Part shown: positions 52,314 to 60,066 of the stretch, one piece after another
How positions within the stretch are numbered: position 1 is the first letter of the stretch
How the letters are laid out: each line of letters starts with the position of its first letter
Source of the DNA: Bradyrhizobium diazoefficiens
GTDB taxonomy: Bacteria > Pseudomonadota > Alphaproteobacteria > Rhizobiales > Xanthobacteraceae
Reading direction: 5' to 3'
DNA: 64,000 bases
NCBI RefSeq assembly: GCF_016616885.1
Contig: NZ_CP067102.1
Location: 3,500,501 to 3,564,500, forward strand
Position numbers and translations under genes: made by a program
The notes under the pieces: model-generated
Databases searched by the model: none
Seen by the model: the letters and a program-made list of their open reading frames with translations, nothing else
Told to the model about the DNA's origin: nothing

Positions 52314-53792
52314 TCACACTCCGTCCTCTTGCCACGTCCTTCCGTCGCGCTCGATCAGCGCGATCGCGGCCGAGGGGCCCCAGGTGCCAGCGGTATAGGG
52401 ACGCGGTGGTTCGTTCATGATGCGCCAGGCATCCAGCATGGGATCGACCCAACGCCAGGCTGCCTCGACCTCGTCGCGGCGCATGAACAGCGTTTGGTCG
52501 CCGCGCACCACATCCAGGATCAGGCGCTCATAGGCATCGGGATTGCGCACCTTGAAGGCTTCGGCGAAACTCATATCGAGTGGCACATGGCTGAGGCGAA
52601 TGCCGCCGGGACCGGGATCCTTGATCATCAGCCATAGCTTGACCCCTTCGTCCGGCTGTAGCCGGATCACCAGCTGATTGGCGTGGATCGGCCCTGCCGT
52701 CCCGCCGAAGGCCGAATGCGGCACAGGCCGGAAGCCGACCACGATTTCCGAGACACGTGTGGCGAGGCGCTTGCCGGTGCGCAGATAGAAGGGCACGCCA
52801 GCCCAGCGCCAGTTCGCCACCTCGGCCTTCAACGCCACGAAGGTCTCGGTCCGGCTGAGGCTGCTGCCGAGCTCGTCGAGGTAGCCCGGGACGGCGCCGC
52901 CTGCAGAGGCGCCTGTGCGGTACTGGCCGCGCACGGTCAGGCTCGCCGCGTTATGCTCGTCGATCGGCTTCAGCGCGCGCAGCACCTTGAGCTTCTCGTC
53001 ACGTACCGCATCGGCCTCGAGCGAGGGCGGCGGCTCCATGGCGACGAGGCAGAGGAGCTGGAGGAGGTGGTTCTGCACCATGTCGCGCATGGCGCCGGCC
53101 GTATCGTAATAATCTGCGCGCTCCTCGACGCCGAGGCACTCGGCGACGGTGATTTGGACATGGTCGATATGGGCGGCGTTCCAGACTGGTTCGAACAGCG
53201 CGTTGGCAAAGCGCAGCGCCATCAGGTTCTGCACCGTCTCCTTGCCGAGATAGTGGTCGATCCGGTACACGCGCTCCTCCGGAAAGACCTTGCCGATGGC
53301 TTCGTTGACCCGGATCGCCGAAGCGAGATCCTTGCCGATCGGCTTCTCGATCACCACCCGGGCTTCGTTTTCAGCCAGACCATAGCGGCCGAGCTTCTCG
53401 CAGATTGGTCCGAAGAGATGCGGTGCCGTGGCCAGATAATGAACCTGGATGCGACCTGCATGGGGCGTGATCAACCCGGCCAGATCGGTCCAGCCATCCT
53501 CACCTTCGACATCGACCGCCACATAATTCAGCCGTGCCAGGAAGCGCTCGAGCTCGGGGCCGGTCGCTATCGATACCGGCACATGCTCGATCACGGCTTT
53601 GCGCGCCAACGCAATGAACTCGTCCGGGGCCATCGCGCGCCGCGCCACGCCGAGAATGGACGCTTCTTCGGGCAACTGGCCGGCAAAATCGCGATGAAAC
53701 AGTGCCGGTAGCAGCTTGCGGCGCGCGAGATCGCCCGTCGCGCCAAACACGGTCAGGACAAAGGGAGCCACCGGTATCACGCGGCTGGTCAT
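52314..53792 (-). CDS. zwf: glucose-6-phosphate 1-dehydrogenase
   Basis: A 492-residue enzyme that oxidises glucose-6-phosphate to 6-phosphogluconolactone with NAD(P). It has the Rossmann motif FGATGDLARRKLLPALF near residue 16, RVVIEKPIGKDLASAIRVNE near 143 and the active-site RIDHYLGKETVQNLMALRFA near 175. Late blocks are WAGVPFYLRTGKRLATRVSE and GDQTLFMRRDEVEAAWRWVD. A tandem hexanucleotide repeat lies directly upstream. 6-phosphogluconolactonase (pgl), normally between zwf and edd in function and often in position, is missing from this operon. Confidence 0.96.
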   Translation of the reverse strand: MTSRVIPVAPFVLTVFGATGDLARRKLLPALFHRDFAGQLPEEASILGVARRAMAPDEFIALARKAVIEHVPVSIATGPELERFLARLNYVAVDVEGEDGWTDLAGLITPHAGRIQVHYLATAPHLFGPICEKLGRYGLAENEARVVIEKPIGKDLASAIRVNEAIGKVFPEERVYRIDHYLGKETVQNLMALRFANALFEPVWNAAHIDHVQITVAECLGVEERADYYDTAGAMRDMVQNHLLQLLCLVAMEPPPSLEADAVRDEKLKVLRALKPIDEHNAASLTVRGQYRTGASAGGAVPGYLDELGSSLSRTETFVALKAEVANWRWAGVPFYLRTGKRLATRVSEIVVGFRPVPHSAFGGTAGPIHANQLVIRLQPDEGVKLWLMIKDPGPGGIRLSHVPLDMSFAEAFKVRNPDAYERLILDVVRGDQTLFMRRDEVEAAWRWVDPMLDAWRIMNEPPRPYTAGTWGPSAAIALIERDGRTWQEDGV

Positions 53793-53803
53793 GCAAGGGC
53801 CTC

Positions 53804-53833
53804 TCTCAATCTCAATCTCAATCTCAATCTCAA
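53804..53833 (-). repeat. hexanucleotide tandem repeat upstream of zwf
   Basis: Five perfect copies of TCTCAA on the plus strand (TTGAGA on the coding strand), with partial units at both ends. The repeat sits in the 54-bp gap between the kinase stop and the zwf start and runs into the zwf Shine-Dalgarno (GAGAGAGG, 7 bp before ATG). Copy-number change would alter the leader without touching any coding frame. Confidence 0.85.
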
Positions 53834-53846
53834 TCCAGTTCGGACG

Positions 53847-54797
53847 CTAGGCATGAAGCAGGTTCGCTTCGACATCGGCCGCGGTCGGCAGGTCTGCGCC
53901 ACGCCGGGTGACGGTGATGCTGGCGACCGCAGTCGCATAGGCGAGCAGATCACCGATCGCTTGCGTGTCGAGCGCCGCTATCGAATCAGGATGAAGTTTG
54001 CCGGCCTTGGCGAGTTGTGCGAGCACGGCTGCGTGAAAGGAGTCGCCGGCCCCGACCGTGTCCCGCACCACGACGGAGGGGGCGGGCACCGAGACGCTGC
54101 CCGCGGCGGAGAAAGCGGTCGCTCCGCGTATTCCCTCTGTCACCACCACCAGGCGGGCGCCGCAGCCGAGCCAATAGGCGGCGGCCTCGGCGATGGAGAC
54201 GCGGCCGCCCCATGCGATGCGCACATCCTCGTCGCTCGCCTTGATCAACGTCGCAGTCCGGTAGAAGCGCTCGGCCGCGGTGTTCCAGCGCGCCATGTCG
54301 CCGATTACGTTCGGGCGCATATTGGGATCGACACTGATGACACGCCGGCACTTCTCGCGTTCGGCCAGTGCCGCGAAGGCGGAGCCCACCGGCTCGACCA
54401 CCATCGTGTAGGAGCCGAAGGTCAAAGCCTGGATCTCCTCGGGCAGTACGGCAGGCAGATCGGAGAGTCCAAGTGAGCGGTCGGCCGCACCCTCGCCATG
54501 AAAAGTGTAGCTCGGCTGGCCGTCACGGGCGGTGGCGATAGCGGAGATGGTCGAGAGCCGATCGGCGCGTACAAGGAAGCGATGGTCGACGCCCTCTCGG
54601 GCGAGCGTATCGGCGAGCAGCGTGCCGAAGCGGTCGCGCGAGATACCGCCGAGGAAGGCGCTTGGTATGCCGAGCCGGGAAAGACCAATGGCGACGTTGA
54701 AGGGAGAGCCGCCGGCAATAGCGCGAGCCGGCATTTCAGCGTCCTCTGGCGGACCAACGAAGAGATCGATCAGGGCTTCGCCGCACACGAGGATCAT
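53847..54797 (-). CDS. PfkB-family carbohydrate kinase (probable fructokinase)
   Basis: A 316-residue ribokinase-fold enzyme. It begins MILVCGEALIDLFVGPPEDA and has GGSPFNVAIGLSRLGIPSAF near residue 30 (first PfkB signature). The catalytic block DTVGAGDSFHAAVLAQLAKA near residue 245 contains the anion hole and base Asp (GAGDS). Typical fructokinases phosphorylate fructose at C6 with ATP. Operon context (sugar regulator, zwf, edd, divergent fructose-type importer) supports fructose. It lies 3 bp after the ROK gene and 54 bp before zwf. Confidence 0.88.
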   Translation of the reverse strand: MILVCGEALIDLFVGPPEDAEMPARAIAGGSPFNVAIGLSRLGIPSAFLGGISRDRFGTLLADTLAREGVDHRFLVRADRLSTISAIATARDGQPSYTFHGEGAADRSLGLSDLPAVLPEEIQALTFGSYTMVVEPVGSAFAALAEREKCRRVISVDPNMRPNVIGDMARWNTAAERFYRTATLIKASDEDVRIAWGGRVSIAEAAAYWLGCGARLVVVTEGIRGATAFSAAGSVSVPAPSVVVRDTVGAGDSFHAAVLAQLAKAGKLHPDSIAALDTQAIGDLLAYATAVASITVTRRGADLPTAADVEANLLHA

Positions 54798-54800
54798 GCT

Positions 54801-56045
54801 TCAATCCTTGAAAAGGACATCGTGGTCGCGGGCGAAGGCGGCGAGCAGCGGCAGCGCCGCGCCGCCGATTGCTCGCGCATCGCGCCCGATCGAGCCCTCC
54901 ACGACCGCGGCTTCGGTCAGGCCCTGCCGGTCGATGCCGGCGAGCCGTTCGTTGACACGCCCGACAAGACGCCGACGCACGTCGGCGGGAAAGGCGCCGT
55001 CGATGACGACTGCTTCGAAGTCGATCACGGCCAGCACAGCAGCAACGGCTTGCGCCAGGGCCTCGGCAGCTTCCGCGATCCAGGCGTCCAGCGGTTCCTT
55101 GAAGCTCGACCAGTCGTCGGGCGAGAGCCAGATGTCGGTGCCGCGTTGGCCTGCGTCGATCAGCCGTCGTTCCAGGCGATAGATGGAGGCAGTGCGAATG
55201 AGTTGCTGGAGACTGGCCGCGCCGTTCTGCTCGCGTCGCATCACCGGCATCGAGCCAAGCGCGCCGGCGTTGCCGCTGCGGCCGGGAAGCAGGCTGCCAT
55301 TGAGCACGATGCCGCCGCCAATGAAGGTGCCGACATAGAAATAGGCGAAGTCGCGATAGGCGCTGCCGGCGCCGAATGTCAGCTCGGCGGCGCAGGCCGA
55401 GGTCGCGTCATTGCAGAGTCGCACCGGCCATGGTGCGAAATGGCGCGACAATTCGGCGGCGACGTCGAAATCCCGCCATTCACCGAGTGCGCCCGTTGGC
55501 GTTTCGAGATCAGTTTCCCAGTTCCACAACTCGAACGGCATGGCGACGCCGAGGCCGCTGATACGTTCATGTTGTGTGTCCGGTATCTCTGCGAGAAGGT
55601 TCGGCATCTCGCGCTCGACAAACGCCAGAATGTCGCGCGGTGCAGGAAACGCGTAGATCGTGCGACGTCTGGCGCGGATGCCAGCAGTGAAATCCATCAG
55701 GGCAAGGTTGGAGCTGCGCCGACCGATCATCAAGCCAATCCCGAACGCACCGTCAGGATTGAGCGAATAGGGCACCGACGGCTGACCGATGCGGCCGCGC
55801 TGAGGCTCTCCCGCGAGCAGCAACCCATCCGCTTCCAGCCGGTTCATGATGACGGTCGTGGTCTGGATCGAGAGCCCGGTGAGGCGCGCGATCTCGACCT
55901 TGGCGAGTTTTTTGTGTCGACGGATGAGCGACAGGATCAGACGCTCGTTGTAGAGCCGCACGCCCGTCTGCGTAGTGCCTCGACCCTCGGCGGAAACCGT
56001 TGCCACGGGTTGATCGGTCTCCGGGAGCGGCGCTCCTTCTCCCAT
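54801..56045 (-). CDS. ROK-family transcriptional regulator
   Basis: A 414-residue protein. The N-terminal winged helix-turn-helix covers about 30-90 ([40 protein letters not shown]). The ROK sugar-kinase-like domain follows, with [40 protein letters not shown] and [10 protein letters not shown]. The zinc-binding CxCGxxGC motif of ROK proteins is absent; the region reads [13 protein letters not shown] instead. It is the first gene of the operon with kinase, zwf and edd, and divergent from the importer. It probably represses both until fructose or its phosphate binds. Confidence 0.9.
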   Translation of the reverse strand: MGEGAPLPETDQPVATVSAEGRGTTQTGVRLYNERLILSLIRRHKKLAKVEIARLTGLSIQTTTVIMNRLEADGLLLAGEPQRGRIGQPSVPYSLNPDGAFGIGLMIGRRSSNLALMDFTAGIRARRRTIYAFPAPRDILAFVEREMPNLLAEIPDTQHERISGLGVAMPFELWNWETDLETPTGALGEWRDFDVAAELSRHFAPWPVRLCNDATSACAAELTFGAGSAYRDFAYFYVGTFIGGGIVLNGSLLPGRSGNAGALGSMPVMRREQNGAASLQQLIRTASIYRLERRLIDAGQRGTDIWLSPDDWSSFKEPLDAWIAEAAEALAQAVAAVLAVIDFEAVVIDGAFPADVRRRLVGRVNERLAGIDRQGLTEAAVVEGSIGRDARAIGGAALPLLAAFARDHDVLFKD

Positions 56046-56161
56046 CCTCAGCTCCCAAAAACCTTGTTCGTTTTGTTTTCGCGACAGCTCTGTAGCGTCC
56101 GTAGCGCCGCTTGCGAAATCCGCACCGAGAATGAGCCCAATGATTCCTCGGTGTCAATTAT

Positions 56162-56213
56162 TAAATCGGGATGATTTATTTATTGACAGGTTACCTCGGT
56201 CCGTGTCTCATAA
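56162..56213 (+). promoter_or_regulatory. promoter and putative ROK operator of the fructose-type importer
   Basis: TAAATC-GGGAT-GATTTA (56162-56178) is a perfect inverted repeat. Five bp later comes TTGACA (56183-56188), with a weak -10 (TCTCAT at 17 bp, or TCATAA at 19 bp). The operator-like site lies in the divergent gap with the ROK gene, as expected for coordinate control. The binder is inferred. Confidence 0.5.
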
Positions 56214-56277
56214 GATCACTCAAACAAAAGGCCTGCGGTCGAACCGCGCCGATCACAACAGTTCCAAGGAGGAAACC

Positions 56278-57303
56278 ATGCGTCAGGCATACGGGCTTTT
56301 CGCCGTGTCTGCGTTCGCGCTTGCTGTGAGCTTTCAAGCCGCCAATGCCGCCGACAAGCCAATCGTCGGTCTCATCACCAAGACCAACACCAACCCGTTC
56401 TTCGTCAAGATGAAGGCGGGCGCCGAAGAGGCCGCAAAGGCCAATGATATCGAGCTGCGCTCTTTCGCCGGCAAGGTGGATGGCGACAATGACGGTCAGG
56501 TCGCGGCCGTGGAAAATCTGATTGCCGCCGGCGCCAAGGGCATTCTGATCACGCCGAACGATTCACGCGCCATTGTGCCGGCCATCGAGAAGGCGCGCGC
56601 AGCCGGCCTCCTGGTGATTGCGCTCGACACGCCGCTCGATCCACCGAATGCGGCGGACGCGACCTTTGCCACTGACAACTTCCGGGCGGGCGAGTTGATC
56701 GGCCAATGGGCCGCCAAGACCCTCGGCGAGAAGGCGGCATCGGCCAAGATCGCCATGCTCGATCTCAATGTGAACCAGATCTCGGTCGACGTCGCCCGCG
56801 ATCAGGGTTTCCTCAAGGGCTTCGGCATCGATATCGGCAACCCTGCCAGGATCGGCGACGAGAAGGATGCCCGCATCGTCGGACATGACGTCACGGCCGG
56901 CAGCGAGGAAGGTGGCCGCAAGGCGATGGAGAACCTGCTGCAGAAGGACCCCGGTGTCTCGGTGGTCTATACCATCAACGAGCCTGCGGCGGCCGGTGCC
57001 TATGAGGCGCTGCGCTCGGTCGGCCGAGACAAGGACGTGGTGCTTGTATCCGTCGACGGCGGCTGCCCTGGCGTACGCAACGTGAAGGATGGCGTGATCG
57101 GCGCAACCTCGATGCAGTTCCCGCTGCTGATGGCGGCCAAGGGCGTCGAAGCGGTCAAGAAATTCGCGACAGACGGCAGTAAGCCCCAGCCGTCTCCCGG
57201 TCTCACCTTCTTCAATACCGGCGTGGAACTGGTGACCGACAAGCCGCTCGCTGGTGAGACGTCGATCGACAGTGCGGTCGCCCTGAAGAAGTGCTGGGGC
57301 TGA
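56278..57303 (+). CDS. periplasmic sugar-binding protein (FrcB-like)
   Basis: A 341-residue binding protein with Shine-Dalgarno AAGGAGG at ATG 56278 and signal peptide [20 protein letters not shown] (cleavage NAA-DK). The type 1 periplasmic fold has [60 protein letters not shown] and [40 protein letters not shown] and [20 protein letters not shown] follow. These match FrcB of rhizobia, which binds fructose, mannose and ribose. It starts the importer operon. Confidence 0.92.
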   Translation: MRQAYGLFAVSAFALAVSFQAANAADKPIVGLITKTNTNPFFVKMKAGAEEAAKANDIELRSFAGKVDGDNDGQVAAVENLIAAGAKGILITPNDSRAIVPAIEKARAAGLLVIALDTPLDPPNAADATFATDNFRAGELIGQWAAKTLGEKAASAKIAMLDLNVNQISVDVARDQGFLKGFGIDIGNPARIGDEKDARIVGHDVTAGSEEGGRKAMENLLQKDPGVSVVYTINEPAAAGAYEALRSVGRDKDVVLVSVDGGCPGVRNVKDGVIGATSMQFPLLMAAKGVEAVKKFATDGSKPQPSPGLTFFNTGVELVTDKPLAGETSIDSAVALKKCWG

Positions 57304-57383
57304 ACTTCAAGCCGGCGGTAAAAACGAGGGAAGCGCCGGTGCCGACAAGCGCGTCGGTGTCTCCCCGCTGCGAGGGACCAAGG

Positions 57384-58466
57384 ATGACCGATATCGGCAG
57401 TAGCCATCCCGGTGTGCAGGCTTTTGAGGCCGCGCTCGCCAAGCCTGACACCCGCGTCGCTGAATTCGAGGTGCGCGCCAAGTCTCCGTTGCAGAAGCTC
57501 CAGCATTTCCTGCACGCCAATCCCACAGCCGTGCCGGCTATCGTGCTCCTGCTCGGCGTTGTGGCGTTCAGCCTGATCGTTGGCGCGCGCTTCCTGTCGA
57601 TGTTCAACCTATCGCTGATCATTCAGCAGGTGACGATCATCGGCGTGATCGGTATTGCCCAGACGCTGATCGTCATCACCGCCGGTATCGATCTTTCCGT
57701 CGGTGCGATCATGGTGCTGTGCTCGGTGGTGATGGGCAAACTCGCCATCGCGACCGGCCTGCCGGCACCGCTCGCGCTGATGGCCGGCATCGCCACGGGC
57801 GCAGGCTGCGGTGCGGTCAACGGCATGCTGGTGACGCGGCTGAAGCTGCCGCCGTTCATCGTCACGCTCGGCACCTGGTCGATCTTCTTCGCGCTCAATC
57901 TCTGGTATTCGGCATCGGAAACCATCCGCGCACAGGATGTCGGCAAGGCGGCGCCGTTCCTGCAATGGCTGGGAATGCCCGTAGACATAGCCGGCGCACG
58001 CTTCACCTATGGCTCGTTCTTCCTGCTGGCGCTGCTGAGCCTCGTATGGTTCGTGCTCAACCGCACCGCCTTCGGACGTCACCTCTACGCCGTCGGTGAC
58101 GATCCGGATGCGGCACGGCTCGCCGGCATCCGCACCGGGCGCGTCCTGTTCACCGTCTATGTCGTGGCTGGAACGATCTGCGCGCTCGGCGCCTGGACCT
58201 TGATCGGGCGGATCGGCTCGATCAGCCCGCAGGCCGGTCAGACCGCCAATCTCGACAGCATCACCGCGGTGGTGGTGGGTGGCGCCAGCCTGTTCGGCGG
58301 TCGCGGCTCGATCGTCGGGACTTTGATCGGCGCTTTGATCGTCGGCGTGTTCCGCAACGGCCTCGCTTTGTCCGGCGTCGATGTGTTGTGGCAGGAATTC
58401 ACCGTCGGGTGGCTGATTATCATCGCGGTCGCCCTCGACCAATGGATCCGGAAGGTGTCGGCATGA
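57384..58466 (+). CDS. sugar ABC transporter permease (FrcC-like)
   Basis: A 360-residue CUT2 permease from ATG 57384 (MTDIGSSHPGVQAFEAALAK). A long cytoplasmic N-terminus of about 55 residues precedes eight to ten helices. It has LIVITAGIDLSVGAIMVLCS near residue 92, NGMLVTRLKLPPFIVTLGTW near 147, HLYAVGDDPDAARLAGIRTG near 232 and AVVVGGASLFGGRGSIVGTL near 292. Its end overlaps the ATPase start by 4 bp. It forms the membrane channel for fructose-type sugars. Confidence 0.93.
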   Translation: MTDIGSSHPGVQAFEAALAKPDTRVAEFEVRAKSPLQKLQHFLHANPTAVPAIVLLLGVVAFSLIVGARFLSMFNLSLIIQQVTIIGVIGIAQTLIVITAGIDLSVGAIMVLCSVVMGKLAIATGLPAPLALMAGIATGAGCGAVNGMLVTRLKLPPFIVTLGTWSIFFALNLWYSASETIRAQDVGKAAPFLQWLGMPVDIAGARFTYGSFFLLALLSLVWFVLNRTAFGRHLYAVGDDPDAARLAGIRTGRVLFTVYVVAGTICALGAWTLIGRIGSISPQAGQTANLDSITAVVVGGASLFGGRGSIVGTLIGALIVGVFRNGLALSGVDVLWQEFTVGWLIIIAVALDQWIRKVSA

Positions 58467-59263
58467 CTGTCGAACTCAACACATCCCAATCCGTGGAGCC
58501 GCTGCTGCAGGCGCGCGGCCTCGTCAAGCGCTATGGGCGCGTCACGGCGCTGGACCATGCGGATCTCGATCTCTATCCCGGTGAGATCCTCGCCGTGATC
58601 GGCGACAACGGCGCCGGTAAGTCGTCGCTGATCCGCGCGCTGTCCGGGGCTTTGGTGCCGGACGAAGGCGAGATCAGGCTCGATGGCAGGCCGATTGCGT
58701 TCTACTCGCCGCTCGATGCGCAGGCTGCCGGCATTGAAACCGTGTATCAAACACTCGCGCTCTCGCCGAGCCTCTCGATAGCAGACAATATGTTCCTCGG
58801 CCGCGAATTGCGTCGGCCTGGTCCGCTCGGCTCGATCTGCCGCATGCTGGATCGCAGCGCCATGCAGCGTATCGCGCGCGAAAAACTCACCGAGCTCGGT
58901 CTTCTGACGGTGCAGAACATCAATCAGCGCGTGGAGACGCTGTCGGGCGGGCAGCGACAAGGCGTGGCGGTCGCCCGCGCAGCCGCTTTCGGCTCACGCG
59001 TGGTCATCATGGACGAGCCGACCGCGGCGCTTGGGGTCAAGGAGTCGCGGCGGGTGCTCGAACTGATCCAGGATGTGCGCCGGCGTGGCGTGGCGATCAT
59101 TCTGATCAGCCACAACATGCCGCATGTATTCGAGATTGCCGACCGCATCCATATTCACCGGTTGGGACGGCGGCTCACCGTGATCGATCCCAAGGCGTAT
59201 TCGATGTCGGATGCGGTCGCTTTCATGACGGGAGCGCGGCTGCCGGTCGAGATGGCGGCCTGA
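58463..59263 (+). CDS. sugar ABC transporter ATP-binding protein (FrcA-like)
   Basis: A 266-residue single-domain ATPase from ATG 58463. It has LLQARGLVKRYGRVTALDHA, Walker A GDNGAGKSSLIRALSG near residue 52, signature TLSGGQRQGVAVARAAAF near 155, Walker B VVIMDEPTAALG and switch His in LISHNMPHVFE. As in rhizobial FrcA, and unlike most CUT2 systems, only one nucleotide-binding domain is present. It completes the frcBCA-like importer; no kinase gene follows, since the kinase is in the divergent operon. Confidence 0.92.
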   Translation: MTVELNTSQSVEPLLQARGLVKRYGRVTALDHADLDLYPGEILAVIGDNGAGKSSLIRALSGALVPDEGEIRLDGRPIAFYSPLDAQAAGIETVYQTLALSPSLSIADNMFLGRELRRPGPLGSICRMLDRSAMQRIAREKLTELGLLTVQNINQRVETLSGGQRQGVAVARAAAFGSRVVIMDEPTAALGVKESRRVLELIQDVRRRGVAIILISHNMPHVFEIADRIHIHRLGRRLTVIDPKAYSMSDAVAFMTGARLPVEMAA

Positions 59264-59524
59264 CAGCTTCTTGCGGCCGGCGGCTGCGTAGTTTCCCAAG
59301 TCGCCCCCTGATCTCTACCTCGAGCTTCTCAGCGTTCGGCGGCGCATGCACAAACAGGGCTGAGATCAGTCGCCGCACTTTCTGATCCAACTCATCACCG
59401 TCACCCAGATCGTGGCAGAAGGCCCGTTGACGACAGCCTTCAGTCGAAGGAGGAATCCGTTTTCCGGCGGTAGCTCAATCGGTGGGTTTTGGTCCAGGAA
59501 GGTCGAAAATGTTTTGTCTTTCAA

Positions 59525-59552
59525 TGGGGGTTGACTGACACTCTCTCCGCCA
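59525..59552 (+). repeat. degenerate tRNA-Ser 3' end, right copy
   Basis: TGGGGGTTGACTGACACTCT followed by CTCCGCCA. Its last 15 bases are identical to those of the remnant at 40884-40910, while the T-arm part has drifted. Both have the same orientation and bracket the aromatic and fructose blocks. Confidence 0.5.
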
Positions 59553-59801
59553 TTTGCGCGATTTTGTGCGCCAAACTACGATTTCGCGCGCTTGGTTCGT
59601 TAGTTGGGCCGAATGAACGCCAATGGCCGGAGCAACAACAGATCCGACACCAATCGGGCATGGCTTTGGGAACGCGTCCTGTTCCTGCTCGTGGTGGGGC
59701 GACCGGATTGGGCGGAAGCGCCGTTTTGCTGATACAGGCGTTGCCGCCCATACGTCACGGATTTTCCATAGACCTGATCGCTCATGAGTCTCGCCAGGCC
59801 A

Positions 59802-59862
59802 TTCCGACAAGGAGAAATTCTGTAGTGATCTCAATCGCCCGGAAAGCTGAAAAATGTCGGAA
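59802..59862. repeat. putative recombinase arm sites at right end
   Basis: TTCCGACA at 59802-59809 (within CATTCCGACAAG, identical over 12 bp to the left-end copy at 25971) and the inverse TGTCGGAA at 59855-59862, 33-93 bp inside attR. Confidence 0.45.
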
Positions 59863-59894
59863 GGGGTCTTGAAAACACTACGGAAATTCGGAGA

Positions 59895-59938
59895 CTTCCA
59901 AGCTGAATACGAGGGTTCGATTCCCTTCACCCGCTCCA
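59895..59938 (+). repeat. attR: 44-bp copy of the tRNA-Gly 3' end
   Basis: Exact copy of 25894-25937. There is no 5' half of a tRNA upstream, so this is not a gene but the distal attachment site left by integration. Confidence 0.93.
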
Positions 59939-60058
59939 TCGTTTTCGCTTTGCAAGCACGGATAGCAGCCACCTGCCAGCCGCGTTTGCCGCGCGGCGAG
60001 GGCCGGGTCTCTTTCGCAAACGGGATTGGACTCAGCGGCGGCGCAGCGCCAGCCTGGA

Positions 60059-60066
60059 GCCATTTC
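60059..60066. repeat. left 8-bp target duplication of the IS
   Basis: GCCATTTC directly outside the left inverted repeat, repeated at 61491-61498. Intact duplications indicate a simple, fairly recent transposition. Confidence 0.88.

Larger units (their letters stand above)
25938..59938. mobile_element. 34.0-kb genomic island integrated at tRNA-Gly(TCC)
   Basis: The element is bounded by exact 44-bp attL/attR copies of the tRNA-Gly 3' end and begins with a (now broken) tyrosine recombinase gene directed towards the tRNA. Cargo is catabolic: inositol, aromatic ring cleavage, and fructose plus Entner-Doudoroff genes with three ABC transporters. No conjugation, replication or phage structural genes are seen. 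With the damaged integrase it is probably immobile by itself. Internal repeats (27638/40665, and tRNA-Ser-like remnants at 40884/59525) suggest a composite origin. Confidence 0.9.
59264..60066. other. gene-free right end of the island and junction
   Basis: About 800 bp with no credible gene. In order it contains a tRNA-Ser 3'-end-like remnant (59525-59552), arm-site-like copies of TTCCGACA (59802-59809 direct, 59855-59862 inverted) and attR (59895-59938). The 8-bp IS target site (60059-60066) ends it. Long minus-strand frames here are shadows of tRNA-like DNA. Confidence 0.65.

Noticed and set aside
53702..53911. Plus-strand frame with a Ser-Gln repeat (SQSQSQ)
   Set aside because: It is the translation of the TCTCAA microsatellite plus antisense of zwf and the kinase gene, with no start signal or conservation logic.
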